Assembly (NCBI RefSeq): GCF_000428765.1
Contig: NZ_AUAO01000002.1
Location: 372,001-436,000, forward strand
Origin: Brevundimonas aveniformis DSM 17977
GTDB taxonomy: Bacteria; Pseudomonadota; Alphaproteobacteria; Caulobacterales; Caulobacteraceae
Reading direction: 5' to 3'
Length of the DNA stretch: 64,000 nt
Made by a program: the position numbers and the translations under genes. The notes beneath the pieces were generated by a model. The model did not search any database. It worked only from the letters and a program-made list of their open reading frames with translations, and was not told the origin of the DNA. This document shows, one piece after another, positions 1 to 8,556 of the stretch (its first letter is position 1; each line of letters starts with the position of its first letter).

Positions 1-253
1 CTTCGGCGACCGGCTCAGCGGCCTGGCGCTTGGTGCCGACGAACAGGACGCGACCGCCCTTGGCGGCGACGTCGCGCACGGCGACCAGGGCCTGATGCAT
101 CAGCGGCAGCGACTGCGACAGGTCGATGATGTGAATGTTGGAGCGCGCGCCGAAGATGTAGCGGTCCATCTTCGGGTTCCAGCGGTGGGTCTGGTGGCCG
201 AAGTGGGCGCCGGCTTCGAGCAGCGAACGCATAGTGACGTCAGGCAGAGCCAT
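1..253 (-). CDS. rpsB: 30S ribosomal protein S2 (N-terminal part)
   Basis: This is the first 84 or so residues of ribosomal protein S2, a component of the small subunit; the rest lies beyond the left edge of the window. The translation begins [20 protein letters not shown] and continues with [16 protein letters not shown] and a VGTKRQA segment, all hallmarks of bacterial S2. The start is the ATG at 251-253, with an AG-rich stretch just upstream on the minus strand. The 220-nt gap to the next gene on the right should hold its promoter, but no clear box is visible. Confidence 0.95.
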   Translation of the reverse strand, partial: MALPDVTMRSLLEAGAHFGHQTHRWNPKMDRYIFGARSNIHIIDLSQSLPLMHQALVAVRDVAAKGGRVLFVGTKRQAAEPVAE

Positions 254-476
254 TTGTTTTCTTTCCTTTATCCGATCAATCCGCCACGGACGCTGTAAGG
301 CTTTTGAGGGCCCTCGGAATGGTGCGAGCGGGATGTGTCCCCGATCCGCGCCACGCCCGTGTGTGAAGTGGAGGCGGGGAAATAGGCGTGGATTGCCGGA
401 ATTGCAAGGGGCGGGCGATGGTGCTTGCGGCCAGGCTGTCGCCCCCTATGTCTTCTAGAACAGTCGGGAGTTCCTC

Positions 477-929
477 ATGAAACACGCTCTTCTCATTCTC
501 GCCGCCGCCCTTGCCTTCGGCACCGCCGGTGCCGCCTCGGCCCAGGATCACGATCATTCGGGCCACGCCAACCACGGCCTGGCCGCCGCCAGCCATGGTG
601 AAGACCACGCCGAGCACGCCCATGACGCGGCACACTTCGTGTCGGCCCGTCATGCCGAGCACACGCTGCGCGACACCATATCCAGCCTTCAGGCCGGGAC
701 GCCGGACTACGACGGTATGGTCCCCGAACTGGCCGAGGCGGTTCGGACCCAGTCTGCGGCCATGACGCCGGCTCTGGCGGCGCTCGGCGAGCTTCAGACG
801 CTGGAGAACATCGGCGAACCCCAGCCGGGCGTGCACCAGTTCCGCGCCACCTTCGCCAATGGGCAGGCCCTGACTTGGAGCATCTCGATCAACGGCGAAA
901 ACAAGATTCAGGGGCTGTTGATCCAGTAG
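477..929 (+). CDS. His-rich secreted protein, function unknown
   Basis: A 150-aa protein with a classical Sec signal peptide of about 22 residues (hydrophobic stretch ending AASAQ). A His/Asp/Ala-rich segment follows (residues ~23-55, with repeated DHDHSGHANH-like runs), then a compact C-terminal domain of about 95 residues. The His cluster suggests binding of divalent metal such as Zn, Cu or Ni in the periplasm; this is inference from composition. I do not recognise the C-terminal domain. An AGTCGGGAG-type sequence just upstream supports the ATG start. It stands alone between divergent rpsB and a palindromic repeat. Confidence 0.75.
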   Translation: MKHALLILAAALAFGTAGAASAQDHDHSGHANHGLAAASHGEDHAEHAHDAAHFVSARHAEHTLRDTISSLQAGTPDYDGMVPELAEAVRTQSAAMTPALAALGELQTLENIGEPQPGVHQFRATFANGQALTWSISINGENKIQGLLIQ

Positions 930-983
930 GGTCGAGGTCTAATCGACATTCAGATCGATTATTCTTTTCAATACAAGCACACT

Positions 984-1095
984 CGTCATGGCCGGGCTTG
1001 TCCCGGCCATCCATCACCACCAGCCCCGCAAGACGATTGCGGCTGTTCCGACATCAACAAGATGATGGGGTCCCGGCACAAGGCCGGGAATGACG
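984..1095. repeat. REP-like palindromic intergenic element
   Basis: Two GC-rich palindromic arms face each other. The left arm is CGTCATGGCCGGGCTTGTCC and its continuation; the right arm ends GGCCGGGAATGACG. The whole could fold into a large hairpin. Such CGTCATNCCGG-bounded elements are common between genes in Caulobacterales and Rhizobiales. It lies between two genes that converge here and may act as a terminator or mRNA-end stabiliser. Confidence 0.7.
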
Positions 1096-1117
1096 GGTCT
1101 TTGAAGTCCGATTGAAC

Positions 1118-2032
1118 CTAGCCCACGAACCCCGCCGCGCGCTTGAGGCGATCATTGATCGCCTCGCCCAGGCCCTCGGCGGGGATCGGAGCCACCGCGA
1201 TGCCGGCCGGCTGCGTCCGGTCCGCCTCGCGCAACATCCGAAACAGATTGGCGGCCGCTTCGCGCAGGTCGCCGGTTTCGCTGAGGCTGAACGGGCCAGG
1301 CTCTCCGAAAGGCAGCCAGGCTTCCCCCTCGCTTGGCGCCTCGGCGTTGATCCGCACCGGGGCGTCCGGCGCATAGTGCAGGGCCAGCCGGCCCGGCGAA
1401 CGTTTCGCGTCGCTTTGCGCGTCGGCCAGCGGTCCGATCACCGCCTCGATCTGGTCGCGGGTGACGGACCCGGGACGCAGCAGGCGTGGCTGGTCGATCA
1501 GGGCCACGACCGTACTCTCCAGACCGATCTCGCACGGACCGCCGTCCAGCGCCGCCCGGGCGAAGTCGCCGGTTTCCTCCACCGCATCGGCAAAGGTGGT
1601 GGGGCTGGGTCGCCCCGAGCGATTGGCCGACGGCGCGACCACGGGCCTGCCGAAGGCGAACAGCACCGCCCGGGCCAGCGGATGACCCGGCGCGCGCACC
1701 GCCACGGTATCCAGCCCCGCCCGCGCCAGATCACAGACCGCGCCCGCATCCCGGATCGGCAGCACCAGCGTCAGCGGCCCGGGCCAGAAGACGTCGGCCA
1801 ACTGACGGGCCCGGTCGTCGAAGATGGCGATTTCTTCGGCCTGCTCCAGGTCGGCGACATGGGCGATGAGCGGATTGAACCTCGGACGGCCCTTGGCCTC
1901 GAAGATTGCCGCCACCGCCAATGGGGCCGACGCATCCGCCGCCAGTCCATAGACCGTCTCGGTCGGCAGGATGGCCAGCTTGCCGGCGCTCAGGGCGTCA
2001 ACAGCGGCGGTGATATCGGCGGCGGTGGGCAT
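1118..2032 (-). CDS. tsaC: L-threonylcarbamoyladenylate synthase (Sua5/YrdC)
   Basis: Makes threonylcarbamoyl-AMP from Thr, bicarbonate and ATP, the first step of tRNA t6A37 modification. At 304 aa it has the two-domain Sua5 form. The YrdC domain (~1-200) carries LPTETVYGLAADA near residue 22, KGRPRFNPL near 47, and PSANRSGRPSPT near 136. The smaller Sua5 domain (~215-304) carries RSPGRLALHYAPDAP. The ATG at 2030-2032 follows a GAGGGG sequence. A hairpin separates it from the cytochrome b561 gene upstream on the same strand. The gene could also be named sua5 because of the second domain. Confidence 0.93.
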   Translation of the reverse strand: MPTAADITAAVDALSAGKLAILPTETVYGLAADASAPLAVAAIFEAKGRPRFNPLIAHVADLEQAEEIAIFDDRARQLADVFWPGPLTLVLPIRDAGAVCDLARAGLDTVAVRAPGHPLARAVLFAFGRPVVAPSANRSGRPSPTTFADAVEETGDFARAALDGGPCEIGLESTVVALIDQPRLLRPGSVTRDQIEAVIGPLADAQSDAKRSPGRLALHYAPDAPVRINAEAPSEGEAWLPFGEPGPFSLSETGDLREAAANLFRMLREADRTQPAGIAVAPIPAEGLGEAINDRLKRAAGFVG

Positions 2033-2048
2033 GGTGCCCCTCTAATCA

Positions 2049-2071
2049 CCCTTCTCCCGCCGGGAGAAGGG
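2049..2071. terminator. Hairpin between cytochrome b561 and tsaC
   Basis: An almost perfect inverted repeat (CCTTCTCCCG paired with CGGGAGAAGG) fills the 44-nt gap between two minus-strand genes. It probably ends the cytochrome b561 transcript. There is no strong T run, so it may be a REP-type stem rather than a classic intrinsic terminator. Confidence 0.5.
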
Positions 2072-2076
2072 GAAGA

Positions 2077-2628
2077 TCAGCGCGGCCGAATGAACGGCAG
2101 CATCCGGCGCAGGATGTTGTCCCTGTTGATGAACTGGTGCTTCAGGGCACCTGCGATGTGCAGGAACAGCAGCACATAGAGTGCCTTGGCCCCCAGCTCG
2201 TGCATCGCCATGAACTGCCGCGCTGCTTCGCGTCCGCCCCCGATCGGCAGCAGCGGCCAGTCGAACAGGCCATAGAAGCTGATGTCGCGCGCCGCCGCCG
2301 AGGAAGCGGCCCAGCCGCCCAGCGGCAGGCCGATCAGAATGAGGTAGAAGCCGATCTGCGTGCCTCGGGCCAGCAGCTTTTCCCAGCCGGGCATTTCCGC
2401 CGGCAGGGCGATCATCGGCTCCTTGAAGCGCCAGCCGATGCGCACCAGCGTCAGCACCAGGATCAACAGCCCCCCAGACTTGTGCAGATTGAGCAGGGTC
2501 CGCGACATGTCCGAGCCGTGGGTCGCGTCGTGCGCCATGACCAGGCCGATCTGGCCGAACACCAGAAGCGCGATGATCCAGTGCAGGGCGATCGAGACGT
2601 TTGAATAGACGGGCGATGGTTGGCTCAT
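2077..2628 (-). CDS. Cytochrome b561 family protein
   Basis: A 183-aa inner-membrane di-haem b cytochrome with four predicted transmembrane helices. The candidate axial haem ligands are visible: His16 (IALHWI), His49 (LHKSGG), His143 (MHELGA) and His157 (FLHIAG). This family shuttles electrons between quinol and periplasmic acceptors; the partner here is unknown. The start at 2626-2628 is chosen because GGGAGG lies 5 nt upstream; the open frame runs 45 codons further but without membrane-protein character. It is divergent from the acyl-CoA dehydrogenase, with 85 nt between starts. Confidence 0.9.
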   Translation of the reverse strand: MSQPSPVYSNVSIALHWIIALLVFGQIGLVMAHDATHGSDMSRTLLNLHKSGGLLILVLTLVRIGWRFKEPMIALPAEMPGWEKLLARGTQIGFYLILIGLPLGGWAASSAAARDISFYGLFDWPLLPIGGGREAARQFMAMHELGAKALYVLLFLHIAGALKHQFINRDNILRRMLPFIRPR

Positions 2629-2713
2629 GTTTCCTCCCAGAGCAGAACACCAGCTTGGCGCCGTAACGTCAGGGACGCTAGGAGTCTCACGATCTTTCGA
2701 TGAGAGCCGCTCC

Positions 2714-4498
2714 ATGACCTTCCGCTCGCCTGTTCGTGACATTGATTTCGCGTTGAACGCCATCGCCGGGCTGGACGCCGTGGCGGCGACGGGGGCCTTC
2801 CCGGATTATGATCCAGAAATCGGGGCGGCGATCCTAGAGGCGGCGGGCCAGTTCGCTGACGGGGTGCTGGCACCGTTGAACCGGACCGGTGATCTGAAGG
2901 GCGCGCTCTACGTCAGCGGCTCGGTCACCGCCGCGCCCGGCTATGTCGAGGCCTACAAGAACTTCGCCGAGGGCGGCTGGGCAGGGCTGGCGGCGGACCC
3001 GAAGCAGGGCGGGCAAGGGTTGCCCAAGGCGCTGGAGCTCGCGGCCTTCGAGAGCTTCCACGCGGCCAATATGGCATTCGGCCTGTGCCCCATGCTGTCG
3101 CTGGCGGCCATCGAGGCGCTGTCGCACGTCGGTACGGATCGCCAGAAAGAGCTGTATCTGTCCAAACTGATCACCGGCGAATGGACCGGGGCCATGGTCC
3201 TGACCGAGCCGCAGGCCGGCTCGGACCTGGGCGCCCTGACCGCGACGGCCACGCCGAATGGTGACGGCACCTATGCGCTGTCGGGCCAGAAGATCTTCAT
3301 CACCTGGGGCGACCACGACGCCACGGACAACATCGTGCACCTGGTGCTGGCGCGCCTGCCCGATGCGCCCAAGGGATCGAAAGGCATCAGCCTGTTCCTG
3401 GCACCCAAGGTCATGGTGGCGGACGACGGGACGCTCGGCGACCGCAACAGCTTCCGGCCCGTCGGAGTCGAGCACAAGCTGGGCATCCACGCCTCGCCGA
3501 CCTGTGTGATGAGCTATGAGGGTGCCACCGCCGAACTGGTGGGTGAGCCCAATCAGGGCCTGGCCCATATGTTTATCATGATGAACGCGGCGCGCCTGGC
3601 CGTCGGCGTCCAGGGCGTCGGCATCGCCGAGCGCGCCTTCCAGCAGGCGCTGGCCTATGCCCAGGACCGTCGCCAGGGCCGTTCGATCTGGACCGGCGAG
3701 GCCAACGCCCCGATCATCGATCACCCGGACGTGCGCCGGATGCTGGTGGTGATGAAGGCCAAGATCGCCGCCGCCCGCGCCATCTGCCTGTCGACCGGCG
3801 TCGCCGCCGACCTGGCCCAGCACGCTGCGACCGAGGAGGAACGCCTCCGCTGGAAGGGCCGCGAAGACCTGTTCGTGCCGATCGCCAAGGCCTGGTCGAC
3901 CGACGTCGGCTGTGATGTCGCTTCGATGGGCGTCCAGGTCCACGGCGGCATGGGCTTTATCGAGGAAACGGGCGCGGCCCAGCACTATCGCGACGCCCGC
4001 ATCGCCCCGATCTATGAAGGCACCAACGGCATCCAGGCCGGCGACCTCGTCGGCCGCAAGCTCAGCCAGGATGGCGGCGAAAGCGCCCGCGTCCTGATCG
4101 CGGACATGAAGGCGGTCCTCCCGGACCTCGCCCGCCTCCTTCCCGGCAAGCCGGTTGAGCGCCTCGCAGCCGGCATTGAGGCGGTCGAGGACGCGACCTT
4201 CTGGCTGCTCGACCGCAAGGCCGAGGCGGACAGCGGCGCAGACGTCCTGGCGGGGGCTGACGCCTATCTCAAGCTGATGGGCGATGTCGTCGGCGGCTGG
4301 TTGCTGGCCAGGGGTGCCCTAGCCGCCCAAGCCCGCATGGCCGACGCCGACGCCGACCAGGCCTGGCTGCAGAGCAAAATCGACCTCTATGAAGCCTACG
4401 CCGCCAATGTACTGGGCCACTGCTCCAGCCGTCTCGCCGCCGTCGGCCAGGGCGGCGACCTGCTCAAGCGGCTGGGTGGTGAGGTGCTGTCAGCGTAG
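2714..4498 (+). CDS. Acyl-CoA dehydrogenase, AcdA-like (594 aa)
   Basis: A flavoprotein that introduces the alpha-beta double bond into acyl-CoA. Its 594 aa and the opening MTFRSPVRDIDFAL match the long subfamily that includes DmdC-like and long-chain enzymes rather than the ~380-aa short form. Visible motifs are LTEPQAGSDLGAL (~residue 160), FITWGDHD (~195), MNAARLAVGVQG (~290) and IYEGTNGIQAGDLVGRK, whose Glu near 435 is the likely catalytic base. The ATG at 2714 is preferred because the reading frame upstream of it overlaps the divergent cytochrome gene and lacks family similarity. Substrate chain length cannot be read from sequence. Confidence 0.92.
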   Translation: MTFRSPVRDIDFALNAIAGLDAVAATGAFPDYDPEIGAAILEAAGQFADGVLAPLNRTGDLKGALYVSGSVTAAPGYVEAYKNFAEGGWAGLAADPKQGGQGLPKALELAAFESFHAANMAFGLCPMLSLAAIEALSHVGTDRQKELYLSKLITGEWTGAMVLTEPQAGSDLGALTATATPNGDGTYALSGQKIFITWGDHDATDNIVHLVLARLPDAPKGSKGISLFLAPKVMVADDGTLGDRNSFRPVGVEHKLGIHASPTCVMSYEGATAELVGEPNQGLAHMFIMMNAARLAVGVQGVGIAERAFQQALAYAQDRRQGRSIWTGEANAPIIDHPDVRRMLVVMKAKIAAARAICLSTGVAADLAQHAATEEERLRWKGREDLFVPIAKAWSTDVGCDVASMGVQVHGGMGFIEETGAAQHYRDARIAPIYEGTNGIQAGDLVGRKLSQDGGESARVLIADMKAVLPDLARLLPGKPVERLAAGIEAVEDATFWLLDRKAEADSGADVLAGADAYLKLMGDVVGGWLLARGALAAQARMADADADQAWLQSKIDLYEAYAANVLGHCSSRLAAVGQGGDLLKRLGGEVLSA

Positions 4499-4531
4499 CG
4501 CGCATGATGCTCCGCCGTAGAACGGGCGGGA

Positions 4532-5785
4532 TCAGGCGGGCTTGAGCCCCCTCCCAGTCGTGACGGCCGCCTTGCCGAATTTATCGCGCAGGGCGTCAAT
4601 GGCTTGTTCGGCCTTCAGGGCGCGGGCTTCCGTAGAGCCGAAGAGGTCGGCGGCGACGTCGGCGGGCTCAATCAGGTCAGAGAGGCCCACCCCGATCAGG
4701 CGGTAAGGCGGGCCAATTTCTCTCGCCAGCATCTCGCGGGCCTGGGCGAAGACGGCGCGAGCGGTCTGGGTCGGCTCGACCAGTGTTCGACGGCGAGTCA
4801 GGATCTTGAAATCAGCTTTGCGCAACTTGAGAGTCAGCACGCGGCCGGCGACGCCTTCGCGGCGAGCCTGGGCGGCGAGGCGGTCGCAGAGCGGCCACAG
4901 GACGTCTTCGAGATCGGCGAGGTCGGTCAGGTCGTCGTTGAAGGTCGTCTCGCAGCTCATGCCCTTACGCTCGCTCTCGGGGTCGACCCGGCGACTGTCG
5001 CGCGCGTGGGCGAGCGCGTGCAGACGCAGGCCATGTTCGCCGTAGCGGGCGGCCAGCGCCTTCTGATCGGCGGCGGCCAGATCACCTATGGTGCGGTAGC
5101 CGTCTGAGGCCAGGGTCTTGGCGAAGACCGGCCCAACGCCGGGCAGGATGGAGACGGGTCGAGGGGCGAGGAAGGCGACGGCTTCGGTCCGGCCGATGAT
5201 GGTGAAGCCGCGCGGCTTGTCGATATCCGACGCGATCTTGGCCAGGAACCGGTTGGCCGACAGACCGATGGAGACAGTCAGGCCGACATCGCGCTCGATC
5301 TGTTGTTGCAGCCGGATGAGCTGAAAAGCCGGCGGGCCGCCGTTGAGTCGGGCGGTGCCGGCCAGATCGATCCAGGCCTCGTCGAGCGACAGGGTCTGAA
5401 CCAGTGGGGTCAGGTCGCGGACCTTGTCAAAGATGGCGCGGCTGGCGGCTTTGTACTTCGCGAAGTCGGGCTTGATGACCACGGCCCCGGGGCAGGCCTT
5501 CAGGGCCTTGAACATCGGCATGGCCGAGCGGACCCCGTACTGGCGGGCGATATAGCAGCAGGTGGACACCACCCCGCGTTTTCCGCCACCGACGATGACC
5601 GGCAGATCGCGCAGCTCGGGCCGGTCGCGTTTCTCGACCGAGGCGTAGAAGGCGTCGCAATCCAGGTGGGCGATGTTGAGAGTGTCCAGTTCACCATGAA
5701 CCACCACACGCGGTGAGCCGCAGGCGGCGCAACGGCGAGCGTCGCCCACGTCGGTTCCAAGGCAATCCCGGCACAGGGACTTCAC
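4532..5785 (-). CDS. dinB: DNA polymerase IV (Y-family, zinc-finger N-terminus)
   Basis: An error-prone translesion polymerase of 417 aa. It begins with a short Zn-ribbon (Cys5, Cys8, Cys19, Cys22), seen in many alphaproteobacterial DinB proteins. The palm carries HLDCDAFYASVE (Asp42) and SLDEAW (Asp135, Glu136), and the DNA-binding region carries LPGVGPVFAKTL. The little-finger domain occupies ~290-400. I place the start at the GTG at 5783-5785, directly before the zinc ribbon; the frame stays open to 5932 but that would overlap divK. No GTTC-N7-GTTC LexA box was found in the short gap to divK. Confidence 0.9.
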   Translation of the reverse strand: MKSLCRDCLGTDVGDARRCAACGSPRVVVHGELDTLNIAHLDCDAFYASVEKRDRPELRDLPVIVGGGKRGVVSTCCYIARQYGVRSAMPMFKALKACPGAVVIKPDFAKYKAASRAIFDKVRDLTPLVQTLSLDEAWIDLAGTARLNGGPPAFQLIRLQQQIERDVGLTVSIGLSANRFLAKIASDIDKPRGFTIIGRTEAVAFLAPRPVSILPGVGPVFAKTLASDGYRTIGDLAAADQKALAARYGEHGLRLHALAHARDSRRVDPESERKGMSCETTFNDDLTDLADLEDVLWPLCDRLAAQARREGVAGRVLTLKLRKADFKILTRRRTLVEPTQTARAVFAQAREMLAREIGPPYRLIGVGLSDLIEPADVAADLFGSTEARALKAEQAIDALRDKFGKAAVTTGRGLKPA

Positions 5786-5796
5786 GGCTTCAATCG

Positions 5797-5806
5797 ACCT
5801 TAAGGT
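5797..5806. promoter_or_regulatory. 10-bp palindrome in the dinB-divK divergent region
   Basis: The perfect palindrome ACCTTAAGGT lies 12 nt upstream of the dinB GTG and 82 nt upstream of divK. It is the only symmetric site in this 103-nt divergent region. It could be a regulator site, but 10 bp may also arise by chance, and it is not a full TTAA-N7-TTAA CtrA box. Confidence 0.25.
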
Positions 5807-5888
5807 TTCTGCGTCATGGTAGCTCAAACGGCGACTTCGGGCGCGTGCGACGCGCAACGGCTTCGCCCAAGAACGGTGTGGGTTGATG

Positions 5889-6254
5889 ATGTCCAAGAAG
5901 GTCCTCATCGTCGAGGATAACGAGCTGAACATGAAGCTCTTTCATGATCTGCTCGATGCCCAGGGCTACGAGACGCTGCAAACCCGCGAAGGGCTGCAGG
6001 CGCTGGCACTCGCGCGCCAGCACAGGCCGGATCTGATCCTTATGGATATCCAGCTGCCCGAGGTGTCGGGTCTGGAGGTCACCAAGTGGCTGAAAGAGGA
6101 CGATGAACTGTCCCATATTCCGGTCGTGGCCGTGACCGCCTTCGCCATGAAGGGAGATGAGGAACGTATCCGTGAGGGTGGGTGCGAGGCCTATATCTCC
6201 AAGCCCATCTCCGTGATGAGTTTCCTCGACACGGTCCGCCGTCATCTGGGCTGA
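5889..6254 (+). CDS. divK: Cell-fate response regulator DivK
   Basis: A single-domain response regulator (121 aa) that in Caulobacter controls DivJ, PleC and DivL and thereby CtrA activity. From the ATG at 5889 the receiver-domain residues fall at the known places: acidic pocket Glu9/Asp10, phospho-acceptor Asp53 ([10 protein letters not shown]), Thr83 (VTAFA) and Lys105 (YISKP). TTG and ATG codons lie 3 and 6 nt earlier; the 5889 start is chosen because it puts the phospho-Asp at 53. The C-terminus (VRRHLG) is a little shorter than I recall for C. crescentus. pleD follows after 11 nt, as in Caulobacter, implying one operon. Confidence 0.96.
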   Translation: MSKKVLIVEDNELNMKLFHDLLDAQGYETLQTREGLQALALARQHRPDLILMDIQLPEVSGLEVTKWLKEDDELSHIPVVAVTAFAMKGDEERIREGGCEAYISKPISVMSFLDTVRRHLG

Positions 6255-6265
6255 GGGCGGCCCGT

Positions 6266-7630
6266 ATGACTGCTCGCATTCTTGTCGTTGACGATATTGA
6301 GGCGAATGTCCGGCTGCTCCAGGCCCGCCTGTCAGCCGAGTACTTTGATGTCCTGACGGCGACGGATGGGCAGACGGCGCTGGCCGTGGCCGCCGCCGAG
6401 CAGCCAGATCTCATTCTGCTGGACGTGATGATGCCGGGCCTGGATGGGTTCGAGGTCTGTCGACGTCTGAAAAGCGGCACGGCTACCCGCCACATCCCGG
6501 TCGTTCTGGTAACGGCCCTGGACGGTCGTGAAGATCGAATCACCGGGCTGGAAGCCGGAGCCGACGACTTTCTGACCAAGCCGCTGGACGACCTGATGCT
6601 GTTTGCGCGGGTTCGGTCGCTGACCCGGCTGAAGTCCGCCATTGAGGAGCTTCGCAAGCGTGAGGAATCGGGGCGTCGCCTGGGGCTGCTTGAAGGCGGA
6701 GCAAGCCGGGTCCGCAGCGCCGGTGGACGGGTCCTGATCGTCGACGACCAGCCACGCCAGGCCGAACGGATCGCCAACGAGTTGTCGGCAACCCATCGTG
6801 TGTCGATCGAAGATAACCCAGCCAAGGCTCTGGTCGCGGCGCGCGGGGCGTTTGACCTGGTCATCGTGAACGGGGCGTCGGACACGTTTGACGGTCTAAA
6901 GTATCTGGCTCAGGCGCGCTCCGACGCGGCGAGCCGGTCGATGCCGATTCTGATGGTCGTCGATGTCCATGAGCGCCCACGCGTGGTCAAGGCGCTGGAA
7001 CTTGGGGCCAACGACATTCTGGCGCGGCCGATCGATCCGCAGGAACTGGCGGCCCGATGCAACACCCTGATCCGCCACAAGCGTTATGCGGATTCGCTGC
7101 GACACAGGCTGGACCACAGCCTGGAGATGGCCGTGACCGATCCCCTGACGGGTCTGCACAATCGTCGCTACATGGCCGGTCAGCTCGAGCCGCTGGTCGA
7201 CAATGCCGGAAAAGGCGGGGCTTCCGCCGCCGTGCTGATCCTGGATATCGACCACTTCAAGACCATCAATGATACCTTCGGCCACGATGCCGGGGACGAG
7301 GTTCTGGTCGAGTTCGCCGTGCGTCTGGCCACCAATGTACGAGCCGTCGACCTGCCATGCCGGTTTGGTGGTGAGGAGTTCGTCGTGGTCATGCCCGAAA
7401 CGGGGGTCGCGGATGCCGAAGCCATCGCCGACCGTATCCGCGCCCAGGTGGCCGGAACCCCGTTCATGGTCATGGACGGTCGAGAGAGCCTCAATGTCAC
7501 GATTTCAATCGGCGTGGCCGTCACAGCCGGGGTTGGCGAAACGGTCGAGGCCCTGCTCAAGCGGGCCGATGCGGCCCTCTATGAGGCCAAGCAGTCAGGT
7601 CGGAACCGGGTCATTGCCCACGCGGCCTGA
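6266..7630 (+). CDS. pleD: Diguanylate cyclase response regulator PleD
   Basis: Makes cyclic di-GMP at the stalked pole and drives the swarmer-to-stalked transition. At 454 aa it has the same length as Caulobacter PleD and the layout REC-REC-GGDEF. Asp53 in the first receiver (LILLDVMMPG) is the phospho-acceptor. The second receiver has Asn at the equivalent place (LVIVNG) and is an adaptor for dimerisation. The GGDEF domain carries GGEEF at 368-372 and the inhibitory I-site RxxD at Arg359/Asp362, five residues before it. Product feedback should therefore be intact. It is co-transcribed with divK, and a strong hairpin follows. Confidence 0.97.
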   Translation: MTARILVVDDIEANVRLLQARLSAEYFDVLTATDGQTALAVAAAEQPDLILLDVMMPGLDGFEVCRRLKSGTATRHIPVVLVTALDGREDRITGLEAGADDFLTKPLDDLMLFARVRSLTRLKSAIEELRKREESGRRLGLLEGGASRVRSAGGRVLIVDDQPRQAERIANELSATHRVSIEDNPAKALVAARGAFDLVIVNGASDTFDGLKYLAQARSDAASRSMPILMVVDVHERPRVVKALELGANDILARPIDPQELAARCNTLIRHKRYADSLRHRLDHSLEMAVTDPLTGLHNRRYMAGQLEPLVDNAGKGGASAAVLILDIDHFKTINDTFGHDAGDEVLVEFAVRLATNVRAVDLPCRFGGEEFVVVMPETGVADAEAIADRIRAQVAGTPFMVMDGRESLNVTISIGVAVTAGVGETVEALLKRADAALYEAKQSGRNRVIAHAA

Positions 7631-7649
7631 TCCGCAGTCAACACAATGA

Positions 7650-7678
7650 AAAACGCCCGGTCGCGCGACCGGGCGTTG
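7650..7678. terminator. Bidirectional terminator between pleD and rpmG
   Basis: CGCCCGGTCG pairs with CGACCGGGCG around a very short loop, preceded by a run of A on the plus strand. The stem lies between the convergent genes pleD and rpmG. The A run becomes a U run on the minus strand, so it fits best as the rpmG terminator while also blocking pleD read-through. Confidence 0.75.
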
Positions 7679-7702
7679 CAGGAATCCAGCGAGGCCAGGG
7701 CC

Positions 7703-7870
7703 TTACTTGATTTTGCCTTCCTTGAACTCGACGTGCTTCTTGGCGACCGGATCGTACTTGCGCACGACCATTTTCTCGGTTTGGGTACGGGCGTTCTTCT
7801 TGGTGACGTAGAAGTAGCCGGTGTCCGCCGTCGAGTTCAGGCGGATCTTGATGGAGGCGGGCTTGGCCAT
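7703..7870 (-). CDS. rpmG: 50S ribosomal protein L33
   Basis: A 55-aa large-subunit protein starting [18 protein letters not shown]. The sequence continues with [15 protein letters not shown] and [13 protein letters not shown], the normal L33 signature. It lacks the Cys pairs of the zinc-binding L33 paralogue, so it is the C-minus form, functional without zinc. It is a monocistronic minus-strand gene converging on pleD, an order also seen in Caulobacter. Confidence 0.96.
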   Translation of the reverse strand: MAKPASIKIRLNSTADTGYFYVTKKNARTQTEKMVVRKYDPVAKKHVEFKEGKIK

Positions 7871-7991
7871 CGGGAAAAACCTTGCTGCGGCGCAAAAGCC
7901 GCGGAAATCGAGAGCGGCGGAACATACTCAGGAAGTCCGGGAAGTCAACCGAGCCTTGGCTATCCGTCGAACGAGCGGCTAGGCTGAGGCC

Positions 7992-8552
7992 ATGAAACCA
8001 TATCTCGCCCTGATTTCCGCCCTTGTCCTGAGCGCCTGTGCAACGACATCGGCTGTGTCGCTCAGCCCCCAGGACGCCTTCTTCGCCCGTCTGTCGGCCC
8101 TGTGCGGCCAGACCTTCGAGGGGCGGGTGGTCAGTGATGACCCGGCGGATGAGAGTTTCCGATCCCAACGGCTGGTCATGCAGGTGCGCGACTGTTCGGC
8201 CGATGAGATCGGCATTCCGTTCGATGTGGGAGCGGACCGCTCGCGGCGCTGGGTGATCACGCGGACGGGGACGGCCCTCAGGCTCAAGCACGATCACCGC
8301 GACGAGGCCGGGGAGATCCACGGCTATCATATGTACGGCGGCGACACGGCTGAGCCCGGCACAGCGGAACGTCAGGCGTTTCCGGTTGACCAGGAGTCCA
8401 TCGACCAGTTCATCGCCGGTGGCGCGCAGGTGTCGACCACCAATGTCTGGGCTATGGAAATCCGACCGGGGCAGACCTTTGTGTATGAACTGAGCCGACC
8501 GGGGCGGCTATTCCGGGTCGAGTTCGACCTGACGCGACCGGTGGCGCGGTAG
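7992..8552 (+). CDS. Hypothetical lipoprotein
   Basis: A 186-aa protein with a lipoprotein signal peptide: hydrophobic residues 3-15 followed by LSAC with Cys16 as the lipidation site. The mature part contains two further Cys residues (SALCGQTF and VRDCSAD) that could form one disulfide, and a region rich in beta-strand patterns. No catalytic motif is evident. It would be attached to an envelope membrane after Lgt processing. I do not recognise the family with certainty; related proteins are widespread in Caulobacterales. Confidence 0.75.
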   Translation: MKPYLALISALVLSACATTSAVSLSPQDAFFARLSALCGQTFEGRVVSDDPADESFRSQRLVMQVRDCSADEIGIPFDVGADRSRRWVITRTGTALRLKHDHRDEAGEIHGYHMYGGDTAEPGTAERQAFPVDQESIDQFIAGGAQVSTTNVWAMEIRPGQTFVYELSRPGRLFRVEFDLTRPVAR

Positions 8553-8556
8553 GGGG

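Noticed and set aside
5786-5888. LexA box for dinB
   Set aside because: A GAAC occurs, but no second GAAC/GTTC at the N7 spacing.
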